DNA from: Stenocarpella maydis
Lineage: Eukaryota > Ascomycota > Sordariomycetes > Diaporthales > Diaporthaceae
Length of the DNA stretch: 64,000 bases
NCBI GenBank assembly: GCA_002270565.1
Contig: NQMI01000004.1
Location: 372,001-436,000, forward strand
Direction of reading: 5' to 3'
The notes under the pieces were generated by a model. It worked only from the letters and a program-made list of their open reading frames with translations, did not search any database and was not told the DNA's origin. Of this stretch, positions 1 to 10,703 are shown piece by piece. The position numbers and the translations under genes are program-made. Every line of letters starts with the position of its first letter. Positions within the stretch are counted from its first letter, which is position 1.

Positions 1-1664
1 ATAGGAAGGGCTCTCCTGAGCGGAAGAAGCTAGAAGAGACGCTGGCCAGGCTAAGGTCTCAGATCCCGCTGAAGAGTGAGATCTTCATCAATGGCAAGGT
101 TCAGGCGCAAGCCGCAGCAGAAAGCCAGCCACTCCCCAGCGAGCATGCCACCGCATTCACCAGCTCCCCCCTGGCAACCAAAGAGCAGGTCTCTAGCGCC
201 ATCGAGTCGGCTCTGAAGGCCAAGAAGTCATGGGAACACACGGCCTTCGTCGACCGGGCCGCCATCTTCCTCAGGGCCGCCGAGCTCGTCTCGACGAAGT
301 ACCGGTACGAGCTCGTCGCAGCTACCATGCTCGGCCAGGGCAAGAACATCTGGCAGGGGGAAGTCGATGCCGCCGCCGAGCTGGCTGACTTCTTCCGGCT
401 CAACTGCAACTACGCTGCTGAGTTGCTCGAGAGGCAGCACGACCGTGGAACCCCAGGCATGTGGACACGGCTGGACTACCGACCACTGGAGGGCTTTGTG
501 TACGCGATCTCACCCTTCAACTTCACCGCTATCGGCGGCAACCTGGTCTCAGGCCCCGCACTGATGGGCAACGTCGTGCTCTGGAAGCCCTCAGCCTCCA
601 ACATCTATGCTAGTACCATCGTCTATAAGATTCTCCTCGAGGCCGGCCTGCCTCCAGATGTGATCCAGTTCGTCCCTGGCGACGCAGAGGAGATCACCTC
701 CACCGTGCTCTCCCATCGGGACTTCTCCGGCCTGAATTTCGTCGGCTCCTCTGACGTCTTTCGCTCCCTCTATGCCAAAATTGGCGAGGGGATCGGCAAG
801 AGGCAGTACCGAGATTTTCCTCGGGTCGTCGGTGAGACGAGCGGCAAGAACTTCACGCTCATCCACCCGTCAGCCGACATCCCCAGCGCGGTCAACCACA
901 CCATCCGCGGCTCTTTTGAATACCAGGGCCAGAAGTGCTCAGCCACCTCGCGCCTCTATCTCCCTCAGTCGAGGTCAAGAGAGTTCCTCGATAGCATCCA
1001 GTCCAAGGTTAAGGAGATCACCATAGGCAGCCCGGACAAGGATCTGTCCGCCTTCATGGGTCCGGTCATCCACAGCCGTTCATTCGAAAAGATCAAGTCT
1101 GTCATTGACGCCAGCAACAAGGACCCTTCGCTGAAGCTCCTGACCGGCGGCAAGTACGACGGTTCGGTGGGCTACTACGTCGAGCCTACCATATACCTCT
1201 CGGACTCGCCAACGCACCGCCTGTTCGACGAAGAGATCTTCGGACCCGTACTGGCCATCCATGTTTACCCCGACGACAAGTGGACCTCCATCCTGGAGCA
1301 GGTTGACAAGAGCGGTGGCGGCTTTGCGCTGACAGGTGCCGTATTCGCCAACGACCGTGCTGCCTTGAGAGAGGCGGAGGATACCTTGCGGTACTCTGCA
1401 GGTAACCTGTACCTGAGTAGGTCAAGTCCTGACACATTGTCCCAACCATTGCACGCCACTAATAAATCTGCTAACGAGCCATAACTTCTAGACTGCAAGA
1501 CGACTGCGGCCCTCATTGGCCAGCAGTCTTTTGGCGGCAGCAGGGCTAGCGGGACCAACGACAAGGCTGGCAGCTCCAATGCCCTGTTGCGCTTCACCAG
1601 CCCACGCCTGATCAAGGAGGAATTCTTCCCACAGTCTGGATTCAAGTACCCTAGTAATGAGTAG
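1..1664 (+). CDS. PUT2: Delta-1-pyrroline-5-carboxylate dehydrogenase, mitochondrial (5' end outside window)
   Basis: NAD-dependent oxidation of P5C/glutamate semialdehyde to glutamate, the second step of mitochondrial proline catabolism (yeast Put2, Aspergillus PrnC). The frame is open from base 3, so the N-terminus lies outside the window. Exons are 1-1416 and 1492-1664. The 75-bp intron (1417-1491) has a CTAAC branch site, and splicing restores the family C-terminal block containing GQQSFGG and SGTNDKAG. The aldehyde dehydrogenase catalytic Glu is in VGETSGKN (codon 834-836) and the nucleophile Cys is in GQKCSAT (codon 936-938). Reading on without splicing gives a premature stop at 1484, which is an artefact. 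The family assignment is firm; only the missing N-terminus is unknown. Confidence 0.96.
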
Positions 1665-1957
1665 GAATCCGCAAAAATTGACGTATTATTCTGTTGTTCC
1701 TAGCCGACACAATATCTGGGCGTACGCATATGAACCTTGAAAGGCAACCATGTGAGAGCTTCTGGGGGCGGAAGGAATTGAGTGCCATCCCTCAGCCTGG
1801 ACACCAACGGGGTAGGGGGCAGTCTGTATGATACAAACAAATATTCTTCTACCCTAGAATTTGGTACTCATATGCCACCATTAAGCAATGGGTAGGTGTG
1901 CTGGGTTGAGTGATGACCAACTCACATTTGGGGCGGAACCTGCTACGACGGTATACG

Positions 1958-1967
1958 TACCTAGGTA
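1958..1967. repeat. TACCTAGGTA palindrome, copy 1
   Basis: Exact 10-bp palindrome in intergenic DNA, one of six exact copies in the window (see findings). Confidence 0.7.
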
Positions 1968-2464
1968 TGATATGGTCTCATGTTACACGAGAATAATTTT
2001 GACTATGAGTTTGATATCTTTGGGAATATAATCACTACGCTACTAACTTCTGTGACGCAAAATAGACCGCTGGACCATAAGGACAAAAGTGTGCTCCACA
2101 CCCTGCATAGTACCCCTAGCCTTATAACGTGACAACTTGATAGATTGTGTTATACTATGAATAGAACACATAAAACACGACCTACTGAAGTTCGGAAGCA
2201 TAATTAAACTACTGGAAAATGGAAACCTGAATCAATTTCATTGTCTCACTTTGTCGGCATCTAAGATCTAATATTTTGCCCTACCAAAATTATACCGATA
2301 CCAAAGGCTCCCCAAGATGCCCACCGTTTTCACTGCTGATTCGCCTCGTGGCCATGTTGGAAGTTCAAGCTGCCATGCGGTCCATGCCCAGAGATGTTAA
2401 GAGAGACGCCCTTGGCTTCATATAAGTATGTCGTGGCCCCGTTGCTATGTAGCCAGCTCAGCCC

Positions 2465-2474
2465 TACCTAGGTA
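2465..2474. repeat. TACCTAGGTA palindrome, copy 2
   Basis: Exact 10-bp palindrome, 63 bp past the stop codon of the minus-strand membrane-protein gene. Confidence 0.7.
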
Positions 2475-2536
2475 GCCATCATCGCCGTTGCTGGATCACC
2501 CGACTGAGGCAACCACCAGCCAGCTGCGCTCGCACG

Positions 2537-3698
2537 TCAATGTCTGGACCCATCTCCAGCGCCACCATCCCTAAGCGAGGAGCGCACGTAGTTATTGAAG
2601 ATGACCCCGAACCCAAATGCCGGCACGAGCCTCAGCGCCCGCATGACAGTTATAGAGGCAAGTTTCTCCCGCGCCTTAGCGGCACGACTCATAAACCCGC
2701 GACGCCCCGGACGGCCGTACATGTCGAGCGCCAGGAGGTGCACTGGCGTCGCCACGACCTGCGTCAGCGCAGGGACGAGCAGCTGGGAGGCCGAGGCCTT
2801 GGACTGGGCGGTACGAGCCAGGTAGTCCGGGACGGCAGCAGACACCTGGGGCGCGAGGGCGAAGGAGCCAAAGACGGTGATGATGTCGCGCATGAGGAAC
2901 GCTGCGGTGGCAGAGGCGGGCATCTTCCTCGGGAGAAAAGCCTGGGGTGAGATGGCCTTTGGGCTTCCGGCCCCTGTCTGGGCCGACGCCGCGGCGCGTG
3001 ATGTTCTGGCCGCCTTTGCCTCGGGCTCCTGAGGTGCGCTGAAGAGCTGAGAGAAGCGGACGTCCTTCCAGACTCCGAGTGGCGTGTTCACCACGAACAC
3101 GGCTGTCGAGACAATGGTTCCGGTTACGGCCTTCTCGATGGCGAGATACTTGTCAGATACCGTCTCTATCACGTTTGCCGTGAGATATGTGGCTGCGTAC
3201 AGTGTCCACACCACAAAGACCGGCTTGGTTGCGAAGAAGCGCCGCGGGTGGGTGAAGGGGCAGAGGAGATTCTTCGCCAGGGCCCTGAGCAACGGACTTG
3301 ACGTGGACACGCTCTCAACCACAGACCTGTGGAGAGCGTCAGTCCAAGTGTTGGTTTGTATCACAGACCATTCCTAGTTTCACTCACCGGTCCGTGGCTG
3401 TAACAATAGGCGCTATGATAGCGGCCGACGATACTGCAGCTGTTGTATCTGCCACCAGATGACGATTCCAGCCAGTTGCGCCATGGCCTCGCGGATGAAC
3501 GTCGCTCGAATCCTGTTCCATGCTGCCGAAGACGGTGCTCAAGTTGGAACGCAGCACCGGCTTCTTCGTGCTTGCCGCAGAGGAAGGAGACGAACGAGCC
3601 TGTCCATAGCACGAGACGCATACTTCTGTGGAAGTATCACATGCCCAGTATTTGCAGACTTCACCGGATCCACTCGCCGTATTAGTTGGCGTGGGCAT
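2537..3698 (-). CDS. Integral membrane protein, possibly mitochondrial, two exons
   Basis: Exons on the minus strand are 3698-3388 and 3326-2537. The 61-bp intron has donor GTGAGTG and acceptor CTCCACAG, and the join keeps the frame, giving 366 residues. The first ~80 residues are low-complexity. The rest contains several moderately hydrophobic segments, including TTAAVSSAAIIAPIVTA, PVFVVWTLYAATYLTANV, a central FLMRDIITVFGSFALAPQV and a C-terminal LVPAFGFGVIFNNYV. The spacing of helices and short basic loops (GVWKDVRF) recalls mitochondrial-carrier-like fungal proteins of unknown substrate, but I see no clear three-fold carrier signature. The ATG at 3698 was chosen because it is the only ATG upstream of most of exon 1; an internal Met (in GSMEQD) is an alternative. 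Function is not assigned. Confidence 0.7.
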
Positions 3699-4173
3699 TT
3701 CCTGGATGGGATAGCGACGGGCCGATCACGTCCGCCCGCTTTATTGCATTTCGGAAGCCATCCCGATGTGATGATCAGCTAGGCCGCTCAACTTATCCGA
3801 CCGTAGGTGTGGGGAATGAGATGGTAGGTACCACCGGTCTCCGGCGGCGGGATAGCGGCCCGCGATCATGTGTTGACAATAGTTGAGGCATGACGGCGAT
3901 CAAGCCATTATCTACAACAAATCAGCACGACTTCGCCTTACCCATGCAGTGCAGATATCCTCATTAACCAGCGCTATTCTCCCAACCTGTCACCCAAGGT
4001 TGTGTTCCTCAATTGGGCGAATCCCTGCCTTCACTGACAAATTCGTTGGCCGTTTCTTGCAGGACCCGCAGAGGACTAGTACATAAAGCATTTTCTCCTG
4101 CCTTCTTTGCATGCCTGCATGGTTTGCTTCTTACACCTACACCAAGACCATATAAGCCAGCAAACACCTAAAT
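3699..4173. other. Divergent intergenic region
   Basis: Shared 5' flank of the membrane-protein gene (minus) and the FAD oxidase gene (plus). A TATAAG-like element at about 4149-4155 lies some 20-25 bp before the oxidase ATG. No ORF in it looks coding. Confidence 0.5.
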
Positions 4174-5566
4174 ATGGGCGCTTCGAAGCAGGGTCACATC
4201 ATCATCGTCGGTGCGGGAGCGTTTGGTCTGTCCACAGCATTACACCTCTCGCAGGATGGTTACACCAACATCACCGTGCTGGAGCAGGACGACGAGGTGC
4301 CATCAAGATATTCTGCTGCCAACGACCTCAACAAGATCATGCGTGTGGAATACGAGGACCCTTGGTATACCGACCTGACCATGGTGATTGCTCTGCCTTC
4401 CTCTGCCACAGAAACCATACCAGGTCCCTAGACCTGGCGCCCTCCTTGACAAACCTGTGCTGATTACCTCCCAGCAAGCCGCAGAGGCCTGGAAGAAACC
4501 ACTCTTCGCGCCGTACTACCACAGGGTGGGATTCCTGCACTGCACCTCGGGCAGGGCAGAGCAGAAGGCGGTCGACACGCTCAACCGTTTCCGCAGGGCC
4601 GCAGAGAGCCACCCGGAGGTGTCCCGCTTCGTCGTCCCGCTTGACTCGCGCAAGGATATCCAGGACTCGGCGTGGCAGCTGCAGGGCTCGCTGCCCGGCT
4701 GGAAGGGCTACCTGAACCGGTTCGACGGGTACACGCACTCGGCGGATGCGCTGAGGGCGGTGCACCGGGCCACGCAGGCGCGGGGAGTGCGCTTCGTGCT
4801 GGGGCGCACGACTGGCGCGGTGGAGGAGATCGTGTACGACAAGGGTGGGCGCGCCACGGGCGTGCGGACGAAGGATGGCCGCTTCCACGCCGCCGCGCTG
4901 GTCATCGTGGCCGCCGGCGCGGTGGCGTCTAAGCTCATCAAGGGCGCGGGCGGCTTCGTGCACGCCAAATCGTGGGCGGTCGCGCACATCCAGCTGACCC
5001 CCGAGGAGAGCGCTGCCCTGCGTGGGATCCCAGTCGTATACGCGCGCGACCTTGGCTTCTTCTTCGAGCCCGACCCGGCCACGAACCTGCTCAAGCTGTG
5101 CCCCATGGGCGCGGGCATCGTCAACACCGACCGCGGCACGGGCGTCTCCTTGCCCCCCTCGCAGCACGACGCCAGCACCGGCTTCCTGCCCGCCGTGGAC
5201 GAGGCTAAGCTGCGGGAGCTGCTGCGACAGACGCTGCCCGAGCTGGCGGACCGGCCGTTCGTCCGGAAGTCGTTGTGCTGGTTCGCCGACACCGCCGACT
5301 CGGACTTTGTCGTCGACTACGTGCCCGGGTCATCGAGCTCCGTCATTCTGCTGTCTGGCGATTCGGGACACGGGTTCAAGATGTTTCCCATTGTCGGAAA
5401 GTGGGTCACGGAGCTCCTGGCGTCGCCGAGCGGCCAGACGAATGCGCGGTGGCGGTGGAAGGAGACGCCCAAGGGGGGAGACTGGGGCAGTGCTGTGAGT
5501 TGGAGGGTTGGCACGACAACTGAGTTTGCGGACATCAAGAGGGCTGGAAGGGAGAGCAAGCTGTGA
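4174..5566 (+). CDS. FAD-dependent amine oxidase (fructosyl-amine / saccharopine / sarcosine oxidase family)
   Basis: Exons 4174-4383 and 4475-5566 (intron 4384-4474, 91 bp) encode 433 residues. The N-terminal Rossmann motif is GAGAFG (residues 13-18), followed by ITVLEQD, the acidic end of the second strand that binds the ADP ribose. The join brings DPWYTDLTM directly to QAAEAWKKPLF, as in fungal DAO-fold amine oxidases. Cys338 in SLCWFADT aligns with the Cys that carries covalent FAD in monomeric sarcosine oxidase and amadoriases. The C-terminal GDSGHGFKMFP is the family flavin-binding signature. The likely substrate is an N-substituted amino acid (fructosyl amino acid, saccharopine, pipecolate or sarcosine), giving H2O2. 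There is no signal peptide and no clear C-terminal peroxisomal tripeptide (ends SKL): the last residues are in fact Ser-Lys-Leu, a canonical PTS1, so import into peroxisomes is expected. Confidence 0.93.
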
Positions 5567-5664
5567 TGGGGGTGTGCTGGCTTTCGCGCATTCAGGAACC
5601 CTTTGAGGTCTGGGCGATGTAGCTCATGCCTGGGTAAGTAGGACAGGACATCGATACCCGGTAC

Positions 5665-8487
5665 CTACCAAATGCTGTTATCCACTATAGCGCGGTCTAT
5701 CCATTCGGTATCCTCGTCCTGGATAGAGCTAGCAATTGCAAGTATCTGCTCCGACCATAGGTCATCACCACCTCCGGTGGCATTTGTAGGCACGTCAAAT
5801 GGCCCCGGTTGTGTTTGCAGAAATCCCGGGTGCTGGTTACTGCCCGCTTCTGGGTGAAGGACGTCTCCCTGAAACGAGGGACCTCCAAGATTCCCGGCCG
5901 GAGCAGAACCAGCGGACGATGCCGGCTTGGCCCTGGGTTCATCAGCGATGGAAATCAGCATCTTATCTAACCGTTGTATCTCCGACTTGCGCCAGCTGGC
6001 AATCAGGTTACCGCTTGATTCGATATCTTCGAGCAGTGCCAGACATCTCCGCACCCAAGGGTCACGGTCTATCAGGAGGCTCTTGTCGACAGCTGCGCCG
6101 ACGAGAAGGACTGTTGACGATACGTAGAGAGGGTCTAGGTCTAGCGAGAGAAATGTCTCTGCGGTTTGCATCAGTATCTGGCCATGGCCGCAATTTGGCA
6201 GGTCAACGTGGCCGGCTGCTTACCGAGGAGGCACTGTGCCTGCAAGCTCTCGAGGATTATGATTATTTGCTGAGCAGCTTCCATACATACTTGCAGCACC
6301 GTGCGCATCCGACCTGGCATGGAAGACTTTGTGCCCGTGGGCGATTCGAGCTTAATTTTTAGACAGCAAAACACCAGAGGCCGCGTTGCCAGTATGATAC
6401 ACTATGCGCAGGTACACTTGTCAATCACGCTGCGCCTGTTGCCATCTGGGGCAAGGAAAAGGCCGAGAGCAGCTCATACCTGATGATAGAGAAGATGGAG
6501 AGAGGCGGAGATTCTCGATACGCCGTCGCCAGACTGGTCCGGCCTCAATGGCAGGACATGGGTAAGCTCGCAAGCCAAGGCTGCTATATGTTCCAGAGCC
6601 ACCTTTGTACTTATTAAGAAATTCTTGGTGGGTCTTCCAGTAACACCATAGATAGCTGCAGCGACGAGGTCAGGTCAGTCCGTCCGTGGGGGCCATGGAG
6701 CCACGGGAGGAAAAGCAGAGGGCGCAGCGGCGATGGAGCAAGGGGCCTTACTGTTATTGACCTCAGCAATCAGGCGGGCCAGCTTTATGTGAAGGTCAAG
6801 AGCGGCTGTCCGCTGACGAGAGCCTTGATAAACAGGCAACTGACAGTGGACATCGCCGTCCTGAATGGACTGAGGCAGTCCCATCAGACTTGTCATTTGC
6901 CGATCTAGGATGTAAACCGTCCACCAGATCTTGCGACACCTTTGAACGTGGGGCTCTCCAAGGTGATGGACTGGCATATCTGTGTGCATGCCGTAGGCGA
7001 GAGCGGTCCGCATAGCTTGGCCGATCTGAGGCAGGAGTGAGCTTTACAATCAGCAGGCAGGGGAATGCATGGGCAGAGACGCACAAACAAATGCGCGGCG
7101 TTGCGATGATCAACAGACTGGAGGTAAAGTGCTATGCAGCACAACATCTCTGTGGAGACGACTGGGTCATGACAGAGTATGTGTGCGGGCGGAAGGATCT
7201 CCATGGCTCCGAGGAAAAGCTCCGCACCGCAGGGGCGTTTCCCGACAGGTTTCTTCATGACAAATATTTTGCCGAAGGCTAGGATGAGGAGGAAATGTAT
7301 ATACCACAAACCTGCCTTTTCTCGGGCGACATGGCGGTCAGGTTCAGCGTAGAATTGCTTGAGGCGCTGGAGGAAGTCGTCGTCGTCGAAGAGGTGGAAC
7401 ATCTGGCCGCAGTGGAATTTGACGGCATTGATGAGGTACTCGGAGTGGTCAAGGCTCGGGACTGCCAGCGATGGCCCGTCCTTGTTCGAATCCGATGCTG
7501 ACCTCGGGCCGAGCATGCTGTCCTTGCTATTCCAGCAGCCAAGGTCGTAGGCGCTGCCGTCAAAGAGAACCATGCTCGGTGGTAGGGGGGCTTGGTGTAG
7601 ATACTCATAAGCCATCTGCAGGAGCTTCCCAGTAAAGCTCCAGGTAGACGACGTGCCAAGGTAATAGACTGGGAGCGGTATCAGCCAGCATCGCAGAATA
7701 GCATCACGCAAGAGAAGAAGATACAAACATGTTCTTCCGTCTGGTGTCGACATGAAAGTCGACGGTGATGCAGCAAGTGGGTTGGTGATGCTCGCCTGGT
7801 TCAGGCCCTGGTCCTCGGATAATTCCTCATGTGCACCATGGTCCGGGTTGCTCTGCGAATTGCCTGCATGGCCGCGGACGGAACTGGTCAGTCACCGGGT
7901 CAAAAAGCTCGCCAGCTATACCTGGGGCCAACAGACCATCTTCAAACACCCCGTTACTGTCGTGGCCTGAGACAGACAAGGCTGGTACGCCGCCGTCGGT
8001 GGCGGGATACGTAGATGGACGGGGAGGCAGACTTCCTTCGGCCGGGGGCGGCGAGAGCGTGTGGCTGTGCTCTAAGCGACCACTCCTCCGCTCTAGGTCC
8101 AGGAGATACCTGGAAGAGCTCTTTCAGCACGCCCAAGGTCGCACAAGGCTGGTGTTCTGGAGACTGGAGAGGGGGGCGCATATACGCTCTGGATACGAAG
8201 ACTTTTGTCTCGTTGTCGTCGAACCTGCAAGGAACCTTGCGTTTGTTGCAGCCCTCACAAGGCTGAAGGCCCGAACACTTGATTTTCTGCTTGCGGCAGC
8301 GAGAGCATCTGTATCGGGCAGCCACCGCGTTAGGAGAGGGGCCAGTCTTGTGTGTGGCAGAAGCAGGTGTTGATGAGGGACTCACGCGTTGGGTACTCGT
8401 TTTCCCGTTCTTCTGGCAGCAGATGCCTCCATAACAAGGCTGGCAGCAGCACATACAACGAGGAAAACCTAAAGGATGAGAAGACAT
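5665..8487 (-). CDS. Zn2Cys6 binuclear-cluster transcription factor with fungal-specific TF domain
   Basis: Eight exons on the minus strand: 8487-8186, 8109-7922, 7863-7729, 7668-7085, 7025-6752, 6655-6480, 6401-6224 and 6158-5665. The lengths sum to 2331 nt with no phase conflict, encoding 776 residues. The zinc cluster CSRCRKQKIKCSG..C..C......C lies near residue 60 and is followed by a short linker, AYLLDLERR. The middle holds the fungal-specific TF domain (around YLGTSSTWSF, FHLFDDDDF, ALAYGMH and RCRKIWWTVYILDRQ), here split by four introns. Each intron has a good donor, a branch site and an AG acceptor. The start was taken as the first ATG (8487); the N-terminus before the cluster is unusually Cys-rich (CMCCCQPCYGGICC) and could be wrong. 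Target genes are unknown. The adjacent amine oxidase (98 bp away, convergent) is a possible target but nothing in the sequence shows this. Confidence 0.92.
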
Positions 8488-9714
8488 GTAATCAAATGAT
8501 GTCGCAAGATCGATATGGCACCGGAGGCTGTGTTGCTGGACTGCCAATGGTAGTCATTCCGACCGAGGTATTGTCGTTCAGTCAGTTCAGGAGGTTACCA
8601 AGGTATCCGCAGAGGCCACCACCAACCAGCCCCGTCAGGTCCGTAGATAGGCGGTAATCTTGGTTGCAGAGGTGCCCATCTCCGCTGTCTCGCGCATGCT
8701 TCTTCCCCCGCATTTCCCCCAGTTCACGTCAACCAGGCTGCCACGACATCGCCGTCCCACACTTTATAGCACGCAGCTGCCTAATAAGCTAGATTCATCC
8801 ACAGCGCCTTCACTGCTCGCGCTGGTCCTTGTCCAGTCTCCCTTGGTCCCTCCCTCCATACCCTCCTCGACGAGCTCTGAAATCCCCCGGCAGAGATCAC
8901 GGCTCGCCCACTCGAGTGACACCCACAAAAATTCAGCCATTGGTTCCGACGTGAGCACTCATGCGACCCTCCGGACAACTGTCGGCCTTGATGCGTTGGA
9001 TGCTATCCACGTGCCCCATTGCTGGGCAATACTGTCTAGTTGCATAGAGGAATGGGTCCCCATATGCGATACGGCGAGAATGCACGCTCTCGGCTCTGCC
9101 GATGCCCATCGGCCGCTGTCCCGGCCGCCTCACGCAGTCATCCACACCCAGGGCTAGGCCTCAATTACAACGCGCTAGAAACACCGTTTCACACCCGTCT
9201 GTGGGAGATCCCAGGTTAAAGCGAAATGCAGGGTCCGATATCGCCCAGACATTGGAGGATGGCGGGATTGGCAGACGTTAACTAAGTTACAGCATCCTCT
9301 ATCGTACCGTATCAAAAGCACACCGTCGGACTGCAGTAAGTGGGAATGCAATCATACGGACGCAAAATGTACCTGAGTCATTAGCGACGGCCACAGAAGT
9401 TTGCAGCGCCAAGGCGCAATCGAAATTGTGTCTCGGCGTCTAGATCACCGCATGCTCAAATGGGGGCGGATTTTGGCTTGTTGTCCTGTCATCCTGACGT
9501 CAAAAGCAGAGAGCTTCTCGTTGGGGGAAATCAAGGAACCGTACAACCATCATATATCTGTTCCCTATTAGTGTATTAGTGTGCGCATAACTATACCACC
9601 GTCTCACTTGCAACCTTTCACCTACTCTTGTCATTAGTTCAGCCCAATTGAAGTTCAGCAGCATTCTTTTCTCCCCATATAATCCCAACCGGCGCTCAGC
9701 GCACCCTTACGAAA
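8488..9714. other. Intergenic / promoter region
   Basis: About 1.2 kb between the divergent regulator gene and the small glycine-zipper gene. It contains pyrimidine-rich stretches near 8700-8890. A 165-codon frame at 8660-9157 starts at TTG and shows no conserved composition. A CATATAATC element at about 9676-9684 lies some 35 bp before the ATG at 9715. Confidence 0.5.
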
Positions 9715-10008
9715 ATGGGCGCTGTCTCACACTTTCTCAAGCGCATCCTTTCCGGCCTGGCCCTGGGCGCCGCATCAGGAGCCCTAGCAGGCATCCTGTT
9801 GGGCATTGCTTTAGGCCTAGTTATCGGTTGCATCCTTGGCCTTGTGCTGGCAGTTCCCCTGGCACTCGTCGCCGGCATCGTCCTGGGTTTAATCGCGGGT
9901 GTCAGCGAGGAGACGGTTGCCAACATGTTGAGGCAGGCGACGGACGCGGCCACAAACCTCATAAATTTTGGGTTGGGCCTTTTGGAGGGTGGTCAGAAAA
10001 AGGATTGA
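9715..10008 (+). CDS. Small glycine-zipper membrane protein (97 aa), unknown function
   Basis: An intronless frame of 97 residues. After a short basic N-terminus (HFLKRIL), residues ~12-63 form one long run of Gly, Ala, Leu, Ile and Val in which Gly recurs every three to four residues (GALAGILLG, GLVIGCILG, LVAGIVLGLIAG). This is the glycine-zipper pattern of tightly packed transmembrane hairpins. The C-terminal ~30 residues are amphipathic (ETVANMLRQATDAATNLINFG) and end in a basic GGQKKD tail. There are no charges within the ~50-residue hydrophobic core, enough for two membrane passes. I do not recognise a named family. The overlapping 210-codon frame on the same strand lacks this structure and is rejected. 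ATG context is GAAAATGGG (A at -3). Confidence 0.72.
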   Translation: MGAVSHFLKRILSGLALGAASGALAGILLGIALGLVIGCILGLVLAVPLALVAGIVLGLIAGVSEETVANMLRQATDAATNLINFGLGLLEGGQKKD

Positions 10009-10703
10009 CGACATCATCTTCACATGCCGGCCGCGGTCGTATGGGATACGTCTCGTGTGCAAAGAAACACATGGCTAGCCGACGCTGTATGGGCACCCTC
10101 CGCTGCGCCGATGACGAACGGCATGAAAGGCACATGGGCCTAACATCCAAGATGGTTGAAACGGCGCTTGGGAAGAAACCTCCGCAGCCACGACAATTTC
10201 TCAGCCTCAGATTGGCTCCGGGACTCTGTCAGCAGCTGAAGTCCTATCCACGCCTATCGAGTCCGCAAGAGACAATATGAGCCCAAGAAGTTCACAACGA
10301 CGTGAGAAGCAGCAGTGCCCATCCTGTGACCTGGCAACTTGTGCCAATATGCTTCCGTGTCACTGCTGTTTCCGGGTTTGATCAAGGTATGGAGGAGAAT
10401 AATCATGGAGACGAAGGAAAGAGTCTCCCTATTCGGGTGACCTGAGACTAGAATGAGCATCTCGATTGCTTTGTGGACTATTGCGGTCGTCTAGGAAGAT
10501 AGTCTAATTGCAGGCCTTGAGTCGACACATCGATCAGCCCGTATAGGATACATCGTAAAGTATAGCCAATAGACATGCCCTCGTACAGGATCAAAACAGA
10601 ATTAAGTAGGCAGACAGAATCGAAGGAATCCTCTCTCTATTCTAGCCGTCACGATATACCAGGCGCCCGAATTGCCCCTACACATGGATATAGTCTTTAT
10701 TAG
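10009..10703. other. Intergenic, convergent, no gene seen
   Basis: A 3' flank shared by two convergent genes, with mixed composition and no convincing ORF. Confidence 0.5.

Larger units (their letters stand above)
1665..2536. other. Intergenic, AT-rich, no gene seen
   Basis: This 870-bp stretch lies between two convergent genes. It is AT-rich with many stops in all frames. It holds two exact copies of the palindrome TACCTAGGTA (1958-1967 and 2465-2474). I see no coding signal. Confidence 0.6.

Noticed and set aside
8660..9157. Plus-strand ORF of 165 codons
   Set aside because: Begins at TTG, Pro/Ser-rich from pyrimidine-rich promoter DNA, no motif.
9648..10280. Plus-strand ORF of 210 codons overlapping the glycine-zipper gene
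   Set aside because: No conserved composition; reads through both UTRs of the 97-codon gene, which has a regular hydrophobic pattern.
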